Assembly: GCF_000334455.1 (NCBI RefSeq)
Contig: NZ_BANX01000006.1
Location: 46,849 to 110,848, forward strand
Direction: 5' to 3'
Length of the DNA: 64,000 nucleotides
DNA from: Gordonia soli NBRC 108243
Lineage (GTDB): Bacteria; Actinomycetota; Actinomycetes; Mycobacteriales; Mycobacteriaceae
The notes under the pieces: model-generated
The model's database searches: none
Told to the model about the DNA's origin: nothing
Seen by the model: the letters and a program-made list of their open reading frames with translations, nothing else
In this document: piece by piece, positions 17,707 through 25,690 of the stretch
How positions within the stretch are numbered: position 1 is the first letter of the stretch
Layout of the letters: each line of letters begins with the position of its first letter
Made by a program: the position numbers and the translations under genes

Positions 17707-20262
17707 ATGGCCGGGTCCGTGATGCGCCGCGTCTCGCTGCGCAATCTCTCCGCACACAAGGTCAGGCTCTTCCTGACCATCTTCTCGATCGTGCTCGGCA
17801 CTTGCTTCGTCGCCGGCTCGATCATCTTCACCTCGACCATCTCCAAGGCGTTCACCGACGTCTTCGACAAGGTCGCGCCGGGAGTCGCGGTGGAGGTCAC
17901 CCCCGACACCCAGCAGTCGCCCGGCGTGCCGAACGCGGTCGTCGACGACCTGACCAAACGCAAGCAGGAACTCGGCATCGACCGCATCGTGTCGAACTAC
18001 ACCGGCTCGGTGACCATCGCGAACGCGCAGGGCAAGGCGCTGCAGACGGGTGGCGCACCGAGTGTCGGGTCGGCGTACGTCCCGGCCGACGAGGCGCTGT
18101 CACCGGAGACGAGCACTCTGCTACCGGGAGGTCGCGCCCCGTCGGGACCGAACGAGGTCGTGATCAACTCCAGCGCCGCCGACCGCGGCGACCTCAAGGT
18201 GGGGTCGGAGACGAAGGTCGTCGTCGGTCAGGGGGCGAGCGCACCGCAGAACGTCACCATCGTCGGCCTGATCGATCTGCCCGGCTCCACCAGCGGGTAC
18301 ACCAGCATCCAGTTCGCGCAGGACGTCGCCTCGACACTGTTCTCCGACGGTGACCACGTCGCACAGGTCGACATGTCGGCCGTCGACGGGGTCAGCCCGT
18401 CCGAGCTGCAGAAGCGGGTGACCGCGGCACTCCCGGCCGACACCTACAAGGTGCGGACGGGCGACCAGGTCCGGCAGGATCAGAAGGACCAGGTCAACCA
18501 GTTCCTGACCATCTTCACCGGAATCCTGTTGGCGTTCGCGGCGATCGGCCTGATCGTCGGCACCTTCATCATCTACAACACCTTCTCGATGATCGTCGCC
18601 CAGCGGAACCGTGAACTCGCGCTGCTGCGCGCGGTCGGCGCGAGCCAGAAGCAGGTGTCGCGATCGGTACTCTTCGAGGCCTTCGTCGTCGGCGTGCTCG
18701 GCGGTGTCGTCGGGCTGGGCATCGGCATCGGACTGGCGGCGGCCCTGAAGGCCATCATCGGCTCGACGTCGGGACTTCCTCAGGCGCCGTTGCAGATCGG
18801 GGTGCCCGCCATTCTCGCGGCCGTCTTCGTCGGGGTGGTCGTCACGATGGTCAGTGCCTGGGTTCCGGCAGTCCGTGCATCGCGGGTACCGCCGGTCGAG
18901 GCGATGCGCGCGAGCATGGCCGAGGACTCGTCGTCGCTGGCGAAGCGCACCGTCATCGGTGTCTTCTTCGGCGCCGCAGGCATCGTGGCGGTGATCGGCG
19001 GAGCGTTCCGCACCGGTCTCGGTCCGGCGATCACGGTGGGCGGCGGTGCGGCAGCGCTGATCCTGGCGGTCGTGCTGGCGGCTCCAGCGCTGTCCCGACC
19101 GATCGTCGGCGGCATCGGGCGTGTGCTCGCAGCACCGTTCGGCAAGATCGGTCAACTGGCGCGCACCAATGCGATCCGCAACCCGCGGCGTACGGCCGCA
19201 ACGGCATTCGCGTTGACGCTCGGGCTCATGCTGGTGGCGGTCATCGGCACCCTGGGCACCTCGTTCAAGGGAACCGTCGACGACGCCGTCGACAACGGGG
19301 TGAAGGCCGAGTACATCATCGGCGGCACCAACAACGGCTCCGTACCGGTCGCGGCGACCGAGGCGATCGCGAAGGCGCCCGGTGTCGGCGGATCGGTGTC
19401 GTTGAACTTCGTCCGCGCGCAGGTCGGCGACGAGTCGCAGTTCGGGTACGCGCCGATCGGTGATCCCATCGGGGATTTCGTCAATCTCGACATGCGTGAT
19501 GGTGCGTCGGACGTGTTGGCCGGCGACGCGATGTTCGTCAGTGACAAGACGAGCGCCGAGAAGGGGTGGAACCGCGGCGATGTCGTGGTCTTCACGTCAC
19601 CATCGGGAGAGCAGGTCCCGGTGCGCGTGGACGGCGTCTTCGCCGACAACGAGGCGCTGCAGCCCTGGATGATGGGGTCGGATGCCTACGACAAGCTGAT
19701 GCCGAAGTCGACCCAGGTGAGTGGTGCCGTCTTCGTGAACCCCGCGCCCGGTACCGATGCCGCGACGCTGTGGACGTCGCTGGAGGACGCGACCGCCGAC
19801 TACCTGACCGTGCAGGTCCAGGACCGCGAGCAGTTCAAGAGCAGCATCTCGTCGCAGATCGACCAGATGCTGGCAGTGCTCTACGCGATGCTCGGCCTCG
19901 CATTGGTGATCGCGATCCTGGGCATCATCAACACGCTGGCGCTGTCGGTGGTCGAGCGGCGTCGCGAGATCGGCATGCTGCGCGCCATCGGCATGGTGCG
20001 TGCCCAGGTCCGACGCAGCATCTACATCGAATCAGTGCTGATCGCCATCTTCGGTGCGCTGCTGGGCGTCGTGCTGGGTACGGGCATCGGGTACGCACTG
20101 GTGAAGACGCTGGCCAAGTGGGGTCTCGGAGATCCGGTGCTGCCGTGGAGCCTGATCGTGATCACGCTGGTCGCGGCCGGTGTGGTCGGAGTCCTGGCTG
20201 CGCTGTGGCCGGCGATCCGAGCAGCTCGGACGCGGCCGTTGGAGGCCATCGCCGACCTCTGA
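17707..20262 (+). CDS. ABC transporter permease, FtsX/MacB-like
   Basis: 851 aa. It has two FtsX-like modules: an N-terminal membrane helix (LFLTIFSIVLGTCFVAGSII) followed by a large extracytoplasmic domain, a helix bundle near residues 270-400, a second extracytoplasmic domain, and a final bundle with the family signature SVVERRREIGMLRAIG near residue 740. The first module repeats the pattern (NRELALLRAVGASQKQV). The substrate is unknown; family members export lipids or antimicrobial peptides. It pairs with the ATPase immediately upstream. Confidence 0.92.
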   Translation: MAGSVMRRVSLRNLSAHKVRLFLTIFSIVLGTCFVAGSIIFTSTISKAFTDVFDKVAPGVAVEVTPDTQQSPGVPNAVVDDLTKRKQELGIDRIVSNYTGSVTIANAQGKALQTGGAPSVGSAYVPADEALSPETSTLLPGGRAPSGPNEVVINSSAADRGDLKVGSETKVVVGQGASAPQNVTIVGLIDLPGSTSGYTSIQFAQDVASTLFSDGDHVAQVDMSAVDGVSPSELQKRVTAALPADTYKVRTGDQVRQDQKDQVNQFLTIFTGILLAFAAIGLIVGTFIIYNTFSMIVAQRNRELALLRAVGASQKQVSRSVLFEAFVVGVLGGVVGLGIGIGLAAALKAIIGSTSGLPQAPLQIGVPAILAAVFVGVVVTMVSAWVPAVRASRVPPVEAMRASMAEDSSSLAKRTVIGVFFGAAGIVAVIGGAFRTGLGPAITVGGGAAALILAVVLAAPALSRPIVGGIGRVLAAPFGKIGQLARTNAIRNPRRTAATAFALTLGLMLVAVIGTLGTSFKGTVDDAVDNGVKAEYIIGGTNNGSVPVAATEAIAKAPGVGGSVSLNFVRAQVGDESQFGYAPIGDPIGDFVNLDMRDGASDVLAGDAMFVSDKTSAEKGWNRGDVVVFTSPSGEQVPVRVDGVFADNEALQPWMMGSDAYDKLMPKSTQVSGAVFVNPAPGTDAATLWTSLEDATADYLTVQVQDREQFKSSISSQIDQMLAVLYAMLGLALVIAILGIINTLALSVVERRREIGMLRAIGMVRAQVRRSIYIESVLIAIFGALLGVVLGTGIGYALVKTLAKWGLGDPVLPWSLIVITLVAAGVVGVLAALWPAIRAARTRPLEAIADL

Positions 20263-20271
20263 TCGCCCGAT

Positions 20272-20311
20272 CGCGGCACGCACCGACGACCATCGGGTTT
20301 CGCGTGCCGCG
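20272..20311 (+). terminator. Hairpin downstream of the ABC permease gene
   Basis: A perfect 10-bp stem (CGCGGCACGC / GCGTGCCGCG) with a 20-nt loop begins 9 nt after the permease stop. There is no T tract, as is common for terminators of high-GC actinobacteria. Confidence 0.5.
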
Positions 20312-20347
20312 GTCGGCGTGGGTGGCCGAGGTGACAGAATCGGGACC

Positions 20348-21145
20348 ATGACGCGACCACCGGAGGACCCGCGCGACCCGTACAACGACCCGCCCGGGAC
20401 GCGACGATTCGACCCGCTGGACGAGACGGCCGCACATCCGGCGCCCGGACCCGAGTACGGCGAGACCGGGCCGACCGAGCCGGTCGGATACGACCCCCGC
20501 AGACCGGCCGATCCGTCGTATCAGGACCCGGCGTACTCGCAGGCCTACGGTGCCCAGGATCCGTACGGACCGCAGGGCGGCTATCCCGATCAGAGCTACG
20601 GGGACCAGAACTACGGGCCGCCGCCCGGTGGTCCCTACGACGATCCGCGTGGCGGTGACGGCGGAGGCAACCGAGGCCGCACCGCCGGTCTCGTCCTGGC
20701 GGTCCTGGCTGCGATCGTCGTCATCGTGCTGGTGGCGTTCCTGATCGCCCGCGGCAGCAGCGACGACGAACTCCCCGCGACGAGCAGTTCGGCCACCTCG
20801 CAGGTCACCACCACGTCCGCCGAACCGACCACGACGACCACCACGCGGGAGACGACGACCACCACCACGACGTCGGCTCCTCCGCCGGGCGAGGTCGTCT
20901 ACCAGATCACCGGCAGCGGTGACGTCGTCGGTCTCCGGTACGCCGCGCGCGGTCAGACCGTACTCATCGCTGCGACCGCGACGCCGTGGTCGCAGACGGC
21001 CCGCGTCAACGGTGGATCGGCGGAACTGACCGCGCTGGTCATCCGGGGACCGGTGACCTGCACGATTTTGCGTGGCGAGAAGTTGCTGACCTCGTCGACG
21101 AGCAACGGGGGTCCGCTGCGCTGCGCGGCGACCTTCAGCGAGTGA
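20348..21145 (+). CDS. MmpS-like membrane-anchored protein
   Basis: 265 aa. The first ~110 residues are Pro/Asp/Tyr/Gly-rich and cytoplasmic. One membrane helix spans residues 113-134. A Thr/Ser-rich linker follows (~145-175). The C-terminal ~85 residues, beginning GEVVYQITGSGDVVG and including TATPWSQTARV and a CTILRGEK strand, resemble the MmpS domain that partners MmpL transporters. No mmpL gene is adjacent, so it may serve a distant MmpL or be an orphan. The start ATG 20348 is chosen because earlier in-frame codons lie in the permease gene. Confidence 0.7.
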   Translation: MTRPPEDPRDPYNDPPGTRRFDPLDETAAHPAPGPEYGETGPTEPVGYDPRRPADPSYQDPAYSQAYGAQDPYGPQGGYPDQSYGDQNYGPPPGGPYDDPRGGDGGGNRGRTAGLVLAVLAAIVVIVLVAFLIARGSSDDELPATSSSATSQVTTTSAEPTTTTTTRETTTTTTTSAPPPGEVVYQITGSGDVVGLRYAARGQTVLIAATATPWSQTARVNGGSAELTALVIRGPVTCTILRGEKLLTSSTSNGGPLRCAATFSE

Positions 21146-21184
21146 GCGCCGCGCCGTAGAGGTCGACGCTGGGTTCTCGGACAA

Positions 21185-21243
21185 CTGACACGTGAGCGGG
21201 CTGCGCTGTGTGTATTCCAGAGTTGAGCTCGCTCTGGTGTCAG
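21185..21243 (+). repeat. 59-bp palindromic intergenic repeat, copy C
   Basis: Same length and termini as copies at 55752-55810 and 56818-56876: it begins CTGACACGTGAGCG and ends CGCTCTGGTGTCAG. The ends pair as an imperfect stem (12 of 14). The middle has diverged most. It lies between the MmpS-like and desaturase genes, which converge. Confidence 0.75.
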
Positions 21244-21308
21244 GAATCCGGGCGGCCCGGCCACCCGCCCGCCCGTCGGTCCGCCGAGGGCCTCGACCCG
21301 GTCGCCGA

Positions 21309-22388
21309 TCAGCGGTAGCTGCGAACGAGCGGACACGTGAACGGGTCCCGCTCGCCCAGCCCGGCCTGATTGAGGTACCTGATCACGATGGTGTACGACG
21401 TCAGCAGTGAGGTCTCCGTGTAGGTGATCCCGTGGCGGGCGCAGTGAGCGCGCACCAGCGGACGGACCTTCGCGAGATTGGGTCGAGGCATGCTGGGGAA
21501 CAGGTGATGCTCGATCTGATAGTTCAGCCCGCCCATCATGAAGTCGGTCAGGCGCCCGCCGGAGATGTTGCGCGACATCAACACCTGGCGGCGGAGGAAG
21601 TCGACGCGCATGTCCTTGGGCACCAGCGGCATGCCCTTGTGGTTCGGCGCGAACGCACCACCGAGGAGCAGGCCGAACAAGCCCAGCTGGATCGCGATGA
21701 AGCACACGGCCTGGGCAGGTGACATCACGACGAAGGGGATGGCGACGCCGAGCCCGAGACGGAGCGCGATCAGCGTGATCTCCAGTGCTCGGTGCGGGAC
21801 CGGCGTTCGCGAGGTGACCAGTGCCTGAAGACTCGCTACGTGCAGGTTGAGTCCCTCGAGCGTGAGCAGCGGGATGAAGAACCAGCCCTGCCGCCGGGTG
21901 AACCATGCGTAAGCGCCCGACCGTGTGTCGGCCACCGCGGGCACGAAGGCGATGGGGCCGTCGGCGATGTCGGGGTCGATGCCGATCTGGTTGGGCGCCT
22001 TGTGATGTCGATTGTGCTTGGCGCGCCACCAGTGGAGGGAGAGTCCGGCACCGCCGGCGGCGAGCAGGCGTGCGGTCCACTCGTTCGCCGCTGCGGAGTC
22101 GAAGATCTGTCGATGTGCCCCGTCGTGGCCGAGGAAGCCGAACTGGGTGCTGATGAGCGCCGCGACCACCCCGAGCGCGAGTTGCCACCAGGAATCGCCG
22201 ACCAGGACCACCGTGGTCCAAGTGGCGACGAACGCGGCGACGACGAGGACGATCCGCGTCAGATAGAAGGTGTGTCGTCGCTCGAGGAGTCCGCTGGCAC
22301 GGACCTCGGCGGCCAGGTCGGTGTAGGAGCTGACGTACTTCTTCGCAGTGGTGGTGGTTGCGGTGGCGGTGGAGTGGACGTCGGACAC
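21309..22388 (-). CDS. Membrane fatty-acid (acyl-CoA) desaturase, DesA3/linoleoyl-CoA desaturase type
   Basis: 359 aa from a GTG at 22388 (AGGTG upstream). The three histidine boxes are intact: HDGAH, HNRHH and QIEHHLFP, which bind the di-iron centre. Hydrophobic hairpins separate them. The enzyme would insert a cis double bond in stearoyl-CoA or a longer acyl-CoA at the membrane, with electrons from a reductase encoded elsewhere. A longer in-frame start at 22472 has no ribosome site. The upstream 350 bp carry a 13-bp direct repeat that may control it. Confidence 0.88.
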   Translation of the reverse strand: MSDVHSTATATTTTAKKYVSSYTDLAAEVRASGLLERRHTFYLTRIVLVVAAFVATWTTVVLVGDSWWQLALGVVAALISTQFGFLGHDGAHRQIFDSAAANEWTARLLAAGGAGLSLHWWRAKHNRHHKAPNQIGIDPDIADGPIAFVPAVADTRSGAYAWFTRRQGWFFIPLLTLEGLNLHVASLQALVTSRTPVPHRALEITLIALRLGLGVAIPFVVMSPAQAVCFIAIQLGLFGLLLGGAFAPNHKGMPLVPKDMRVDFLRRQVLMSRNISGGRLTDFMMGGLNYQIEHHLFPSMPRPNLAKVRPLVRAHCARHGITYTETSLLTSYTIVIRYLNQAGLGERDPFTCPLVRSYR

Positions 22389-22738
22389 GAGTGCACCTCG
22401 TAGCCTTCTGTTCAGTGCCAGGTGCGCCGGAAAACGGTTGTCAGGTAACCGGTGGCGCGTCACGAGGGTCATGACCGGAAGCGATGGAACCCGGTGGCAC
22501 CTCCAATCCTGCCAGACATCGGCGCGGTGCGACCCCTACGCGAGGATGAACCTGCCCCCTACGCGAGGGGGATATCGGGCCGGGGTGCCGTCGCCCGGTC
22601 GACGCGGTCCGGGCCGCAGCAGACGCCGCGGAACGCACCCCGTCGGGCGCCGATTCCATGCATCCCGGCCGTCGGGCATCGGGGAGCCGACAGTCCGTCG
22701 GCCACGGCGGGAGAGGTGCTGGATCGCTTGGTCTGACC
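22389..22738. other. 350-bp intergenic region upstream of desaturase
   Basis: No gene is supported here: short frames on both strands lack family features and ribosome sites. It must contain the desaturase promoter. The only structure seen is the direct repeat at 22533-22568. Confidence 0.6.
22533..22568. promoter_or_regulatory. 13-bp direct repeat upstream of desaturase
   Basis: CCCCTACGCGAGG occurs at 22533-22545 and 22556-22568, 23 bp apart, about two helical turns. This spacing suits two regulator dimers on one DNA face. The regulator is unknown. Confidence 0.5.
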
Positions 22739-23494
22739 TCACCGGACCCGCAGCACCAGAACAAGATTCGTCGCCATCACCTCGCGGAGACCGGGTACCC
22801 GCATGACCCACCAGAACTGCCGCGGCAGGTAGCGGGGAAAGGCTGCGACGAGGTCGGCACGATCGGCCACCGAGCCGGCCCACCTCAGTCCCTGCGCCGC
22901 GGTCACCGCGAACAGCGAAGTGCCGTACAGGTTCTTGGGCGGGTGACCGTGTCGCCGGGTGTACCGACGTGCCGCGCGGTGACCGCCGAGGTAATGGGTG
23001 AGGCCCATCTCGTGCCCGCCGAAGGGTCCCCACCACAGGGTGTAGCTGACGATGACCGTGCCGCCCGGTCGCGTCACCCGGATCATCTCTGCGCCCATGT
23101 CCCACGGACGCGGCGTGTGCTCGACGACATTGGACGAGAACGAGACGTCGAAAGCGTTGTCGGCGAACGGGAGTTGTTGCCCGGACCCGCGCACGGTCGC
23201 CCGATGTTCGAGGCCTCCGGAATGCATCTCCGACGGATCCGGCTCGACCGAGACGTAATGCGCGCCGCGTTCGGTGAAGGCGTCGGCGAAGTATCCCGGG
23301 CCGCCGCCGACGTCGAGCACGGTGGCCGCGTCGAGCCCGGCGGGAGAGTGGGACGCGACGAGGACCGCGGTGTCCGCAGCGAGTGGACGGTAGAAGCGCT
23401 CCGGCTCGGTCTGCTCGTGCCGGAAGGCGTCCAGGAGGCCCCATGCACGCCGCAACGTCGCGTATCGGGCGAAGGACTCCGGCATGCGCGACAC
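22739..23494 (-). CDS. Class I SAM methyltransferase, MtrP/Rv0224c-like
   Basis: 251 aa. The SAM-binding motif TVLDVGGGPGYFADAF near residues 58-73, the acidic strand YVSVEPDPSEM, and FDVSFSSNVVEHTPRPWDM are typical of Rossmann-fold methyltransferases. The next genes match Rv0225-Rv0228, so this is the Rv0224c position. The corynebacterial homologue (MtrP) is needed for efficient trehalose-mycolate transport; that role is transferred here by synteny. The methyl acceptor is not known. It ends 350 bp before the desaturase gene. Confidence 0.85.
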   Translation of the reverse strand: MSRMPESFARYATLRRAWGLLDAFRHEQTEPERFYRPLAADTAVLVASHSPAGLDAATVLDVGGGPGYFADAFTERGAHYVSVEPDPSEMHSGGLEHRATVRGSGQQLPFADNAFDVSFSSNVVEHTPRPWDMGAEMIRVTRPGGTVIVSYTLWWGPFGGHEMGLTHYLGGHRAARRYTRRHGHPPKNLYGTSLFAVTAAQGLRWAGSVADRADLVAAFPRYLPRQFWWVMRVPGLREVMATNLVLVLRVR

Positions 23495-23509
23495 GCTATC
23501 GGGGCGCGG

Positions 23510-24283
23510 TCAGGGCTCCGACAGGCGGTGCGGGGCCAGGCCCGCGACGAACGCGCGGACCGCGAAACGGAACTCGGTGACCAGGTCGACCTGCAGGACG
23601 TCGGCGACCTCGTGCAGGACCGGAAAGCGCTCGGGGTCCATCGTCTCCAGGTACTCGCGGATTCGCGCCTGCTCGTCCGGTTCGTCGACGGCCAGCTGGA
23701 GGGCGTACCCGATGATGAGGCGGCTCAGCGACGAGTCGATCCGGATCGCGATCGCCGGCGGGAACCCGAAGGCGACGAGGGCCTGCAGCGACGCCTCGGA
23801 TCGGAGCATCGCCATCGGACCCGAGGGGGTCTGGGCGGTGAACAGCACCGCCGCATGCGGATGTCGGCAGAACACCGTGAAGGCGATGAGGGCTCGACTC
23901 TCGACGAATGCACGCCAGTCCGTCGGCGCGCCGTCGCCTGGGCCGGTTGCGTCTGGTGTGTTGCCGGCCGTGTCGGTGGAATGCCCCGTCTCAACCATCG
24001 AGACCACCATCTCGCCCATGATCCGGTCGACCAAGAGGATCGACAGTTCGTCCTTGCCCGCAGGCAGTTGCCGATAGAGCGTCGACGTCGAGGAACCCAG
24101 GTGCTGCGCCAGGGTCCGCATGCTCAGTGCGTCGAGACCGTCCCGGTCGAGGATCTCCAACGCCGCCGCGCAGATCTGGTCGAGTTGCAGCGGAGGGCGC
24201 CCGGGTCCGCCGGATCGGGTGTTCTCGGTAGTCCGGAGATCCCACCACTGGGGCGTCCCGAGACGTGGTCGATCGGTCGTCAC
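23510..24283 (-). CDS. TetR-family transcriptional regulator
   Basis: 257 aa from a GTG at 24283. The N-terminal helix-turn-helix is clear: LDQICAAALEILDRDGLDAL, then MRTLAQHLGSSTSTLYRQL. The C-terminal part is a ligand-binding helical domain (TetR_C type). A longer in-frame start at 24409 would translate through a perfect operator palindrome at 24334-24350, so the shorter form is preferred. The gene sits between the MtrP-like and glycosyltransferase genes and is absent from that position in M. tuberculosis. It probably represses itself and the divergent glycosyltransferase. Confidence 0.82.
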   Translation of the reverse strand: MTTDRPRLGTPQWWDLRTTENTRSGGPGRPPLQLDQICAAALEILDRDGLDALSMRTLAQHLGSSTSTLYRQLPAGKDELSILLVDRIMGEMVVSMVETGHSTDTAGNTPDATGPGDGAPTDWRAFVESRALIAFTVFCRHPHAAVLFTAQTPSGPMAMLRSEASLQALVAFGFPPAIAIRIDSSLSRLIIGYALQLAVDEPDEQARIREYLETMDPERFPVLHEVADVLQVDLVTEFRFAVRAFVAGLAPHRLSEP

Positions 24284-24333
24284 GTGGTGGTCGGCCTCCG
24301 GACCTCGAAGTATGTAGACGGCGGATGGGTATT

Positions 24334-24350
24334 TGGCTACAGTGTAGCCA
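24334..24350. promoter_or_regulatory. TetR operator palindrome
   Basis: Perfect 17-bp dyad TGGCTACA-G-TGTAGCCA, 50 bp upstream of the TetR start and 118 bp upstream of the divergent glycosyltransferase start. Location and symmetry fit autoregulation. Confidence 0.7.
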
Positions 24351-24468
24351 CTATCAACGATCGTGAGAGCGCGGTCGGCGATAAGGCCCTGGTCGGTGCT
24401 GCGCGACACGGAGGGGATGACGCGCCACGTGGCCAGGGCCGGTGTCTGCCTCGGTACGCTGAGCAGCG

Positions 24469-25623
24469 ATGTCCATTCCCGGCGAAGTCCTGCTCCTGTG
24501 TTGGCGTGACACCGGCCATCCGCAGGGGGGCGGCAGTGAGCGCTATCTGGAACGCGTGGCCGCGGATCTGGTGTGTCGTGGGGTGTCGGTGACCCTGCTG
24601 ACCGCCGGATACCCGGGAGCGCCGTCAGCCGAGGTGCGCGACGGAGTCCGCATCCTGCGTCGCGGCGGCCGACTCACGGTCTATCCGTTCGCCCTGATGA
24701 CCATCGTCGCCGGACGACTCGGCCGGGGGCCGCTCGCCGGACGTCGTCCCGACGTCGTCGTCGACACCCAGAACGGCATCCCGTTCTTCGCGACCACGGT
24801 CGCCGGGCGGCCGACCATAGTGCTGGTCCACCACTGTCACCGGGAGCAATGGCCGGTCGCGGGCACACTGCTGGGCCGGCTGGGCTGGTGGCTCGAGTCG
24901 AAGGTCTCACCGCGCGTGCACCGAGAGAACCGGTACATCACGGTGTCGACGCCCTCGGCGGGTGAGCTCGCCGCACTCGGTGTGGATGCCGAGCGCATCA
25001 GCGTCATCCGCAACGGGGTCGACCCGGTGCCCTCCGGCAGCATCGATCCCACGCCACCGGTCGACGGCTCTCAGCCGCGCCCCAGCAGCTCTGCCCGACT
25101 CTGCGTGCTCTCTCGGCTCGTCCCGCACAAGCAGGTCGAACACGCGCTCGCAGCCGTTGCCGAACTCGCACCCGACCGCCCGGACCTGCATCTCGACGTG
25201 ATCGGCGACGGGTGGTGGGCGGACCGACTCCGTGACCGCGCAGCCGAACTCGGGGTCACCGACCACGTGACGTTCCACGGCCACGTCGACGAGGACCGCA
25301 AACACCACCTGCTAGCGCGCGCGGACGTGCACCTGATGCCGTCCCGCAAGGAGGGCTGGGGGCTGGCGGTGATGGAGGCCGCGCAGCATCGGGTGCCGAC
25401 CATCGGATACCGGTCGTCGGCCGGCCTCGCCGAGTCCATCGACCACGAGCACACCGGGCTGCTCGTCGACTCGCCGGACGAGTTGGTCAGTGCGACACGC
25501 AAACTCATCGACAACCCGGACGAGGCCGCGCGACTTGGTGGGCACGCCCAGCGCAAGGCAGCCGGGTACTCGTGGTCGGCGACCACCGACGGCGTCCTGG
25601 ACGTCATGTCGCGCCTGGTCTGA
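24469..25623 (+). CDS. GT4-type glycosyltransferase, Rv0225-like
   Basis: 384 aa. GT-B fold: the N-terminal loop GHPQGGGSERYLERVAADL binds the acceptor side. The nucleotide-sugar half begins LCVLSRLVPHKQVEHAL and has the EX7E motif in SRKEGWGLAVMEAA near residue 300, followed by TGLLVDSPDELV. It would transfer a sugar from an NDP- or GDP-donor to a lipid or envelope acceptor. Synteny equals Rv0225. The acceptor is unknown. It is divergent from the TetR gene and its stop is followed by a 34-bp dispersed repeat. Confidence 0.88.
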   Translation: MSIPGEVLLLCWRDTGHPQGGGSERYLERVAADLVCRGVSVTLLTAGYPGAPSAEVRDGVRILRRGGRLTVYPFALMTIVAGRLGRGPLAGRRPDVVVDTQNGIPFFATTVAGRPTIVLVHHCHREQWPVAGTLLGRLGWWLESKVSPRVHRENRYITVSTPSAGELAALGVDAERISVIRNGVDPVPSGSIDPTPPVDGSQPRPSSSARLCVLSRLVPHKQVEHALAAVAELAPDRPDLHLDVIGDGWWADRLRDRAAELGVTDHVTFHGHVDEDRKHHLLARADVHLMPSRKEGWGLAVMEAAQHRVPTIGYRSSAGLAESIDHEHTGLLVDSPDELVSATRKLIDNPDEAARLGGHAQRKAAGYSWSATTDGVLDVMSRLV

Positions 25624-25639
25624 GCGCCCCCCTCAACGC

Positions 25640-25673
25640 GTCGACCGTGCGTTCGAGATCGTCGACCGTGCAT
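25640..25673 (+). repeat. 34-bp dispersed intergenic repeat, copy 3
   Basis: Aligns without gaps to copies at 3101-3134 and 3183-3216 and is the most regular copy, with two identical GTCGACCGTGC 11-mers 21 bp apart. It begins 17 nt after the glycosyltransferase stop, between two convergent genes. Confidence 0.75.
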
Positions 25674-25690
25674 CCGATACCTGCGGTCAG

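Noticed and set aside
22441..22764. Possible small genes in the 350-bp gap upstream of the desaturase
   Set aside because: Frames on both strands lack ribosome sites, domains and the usual codon bias.
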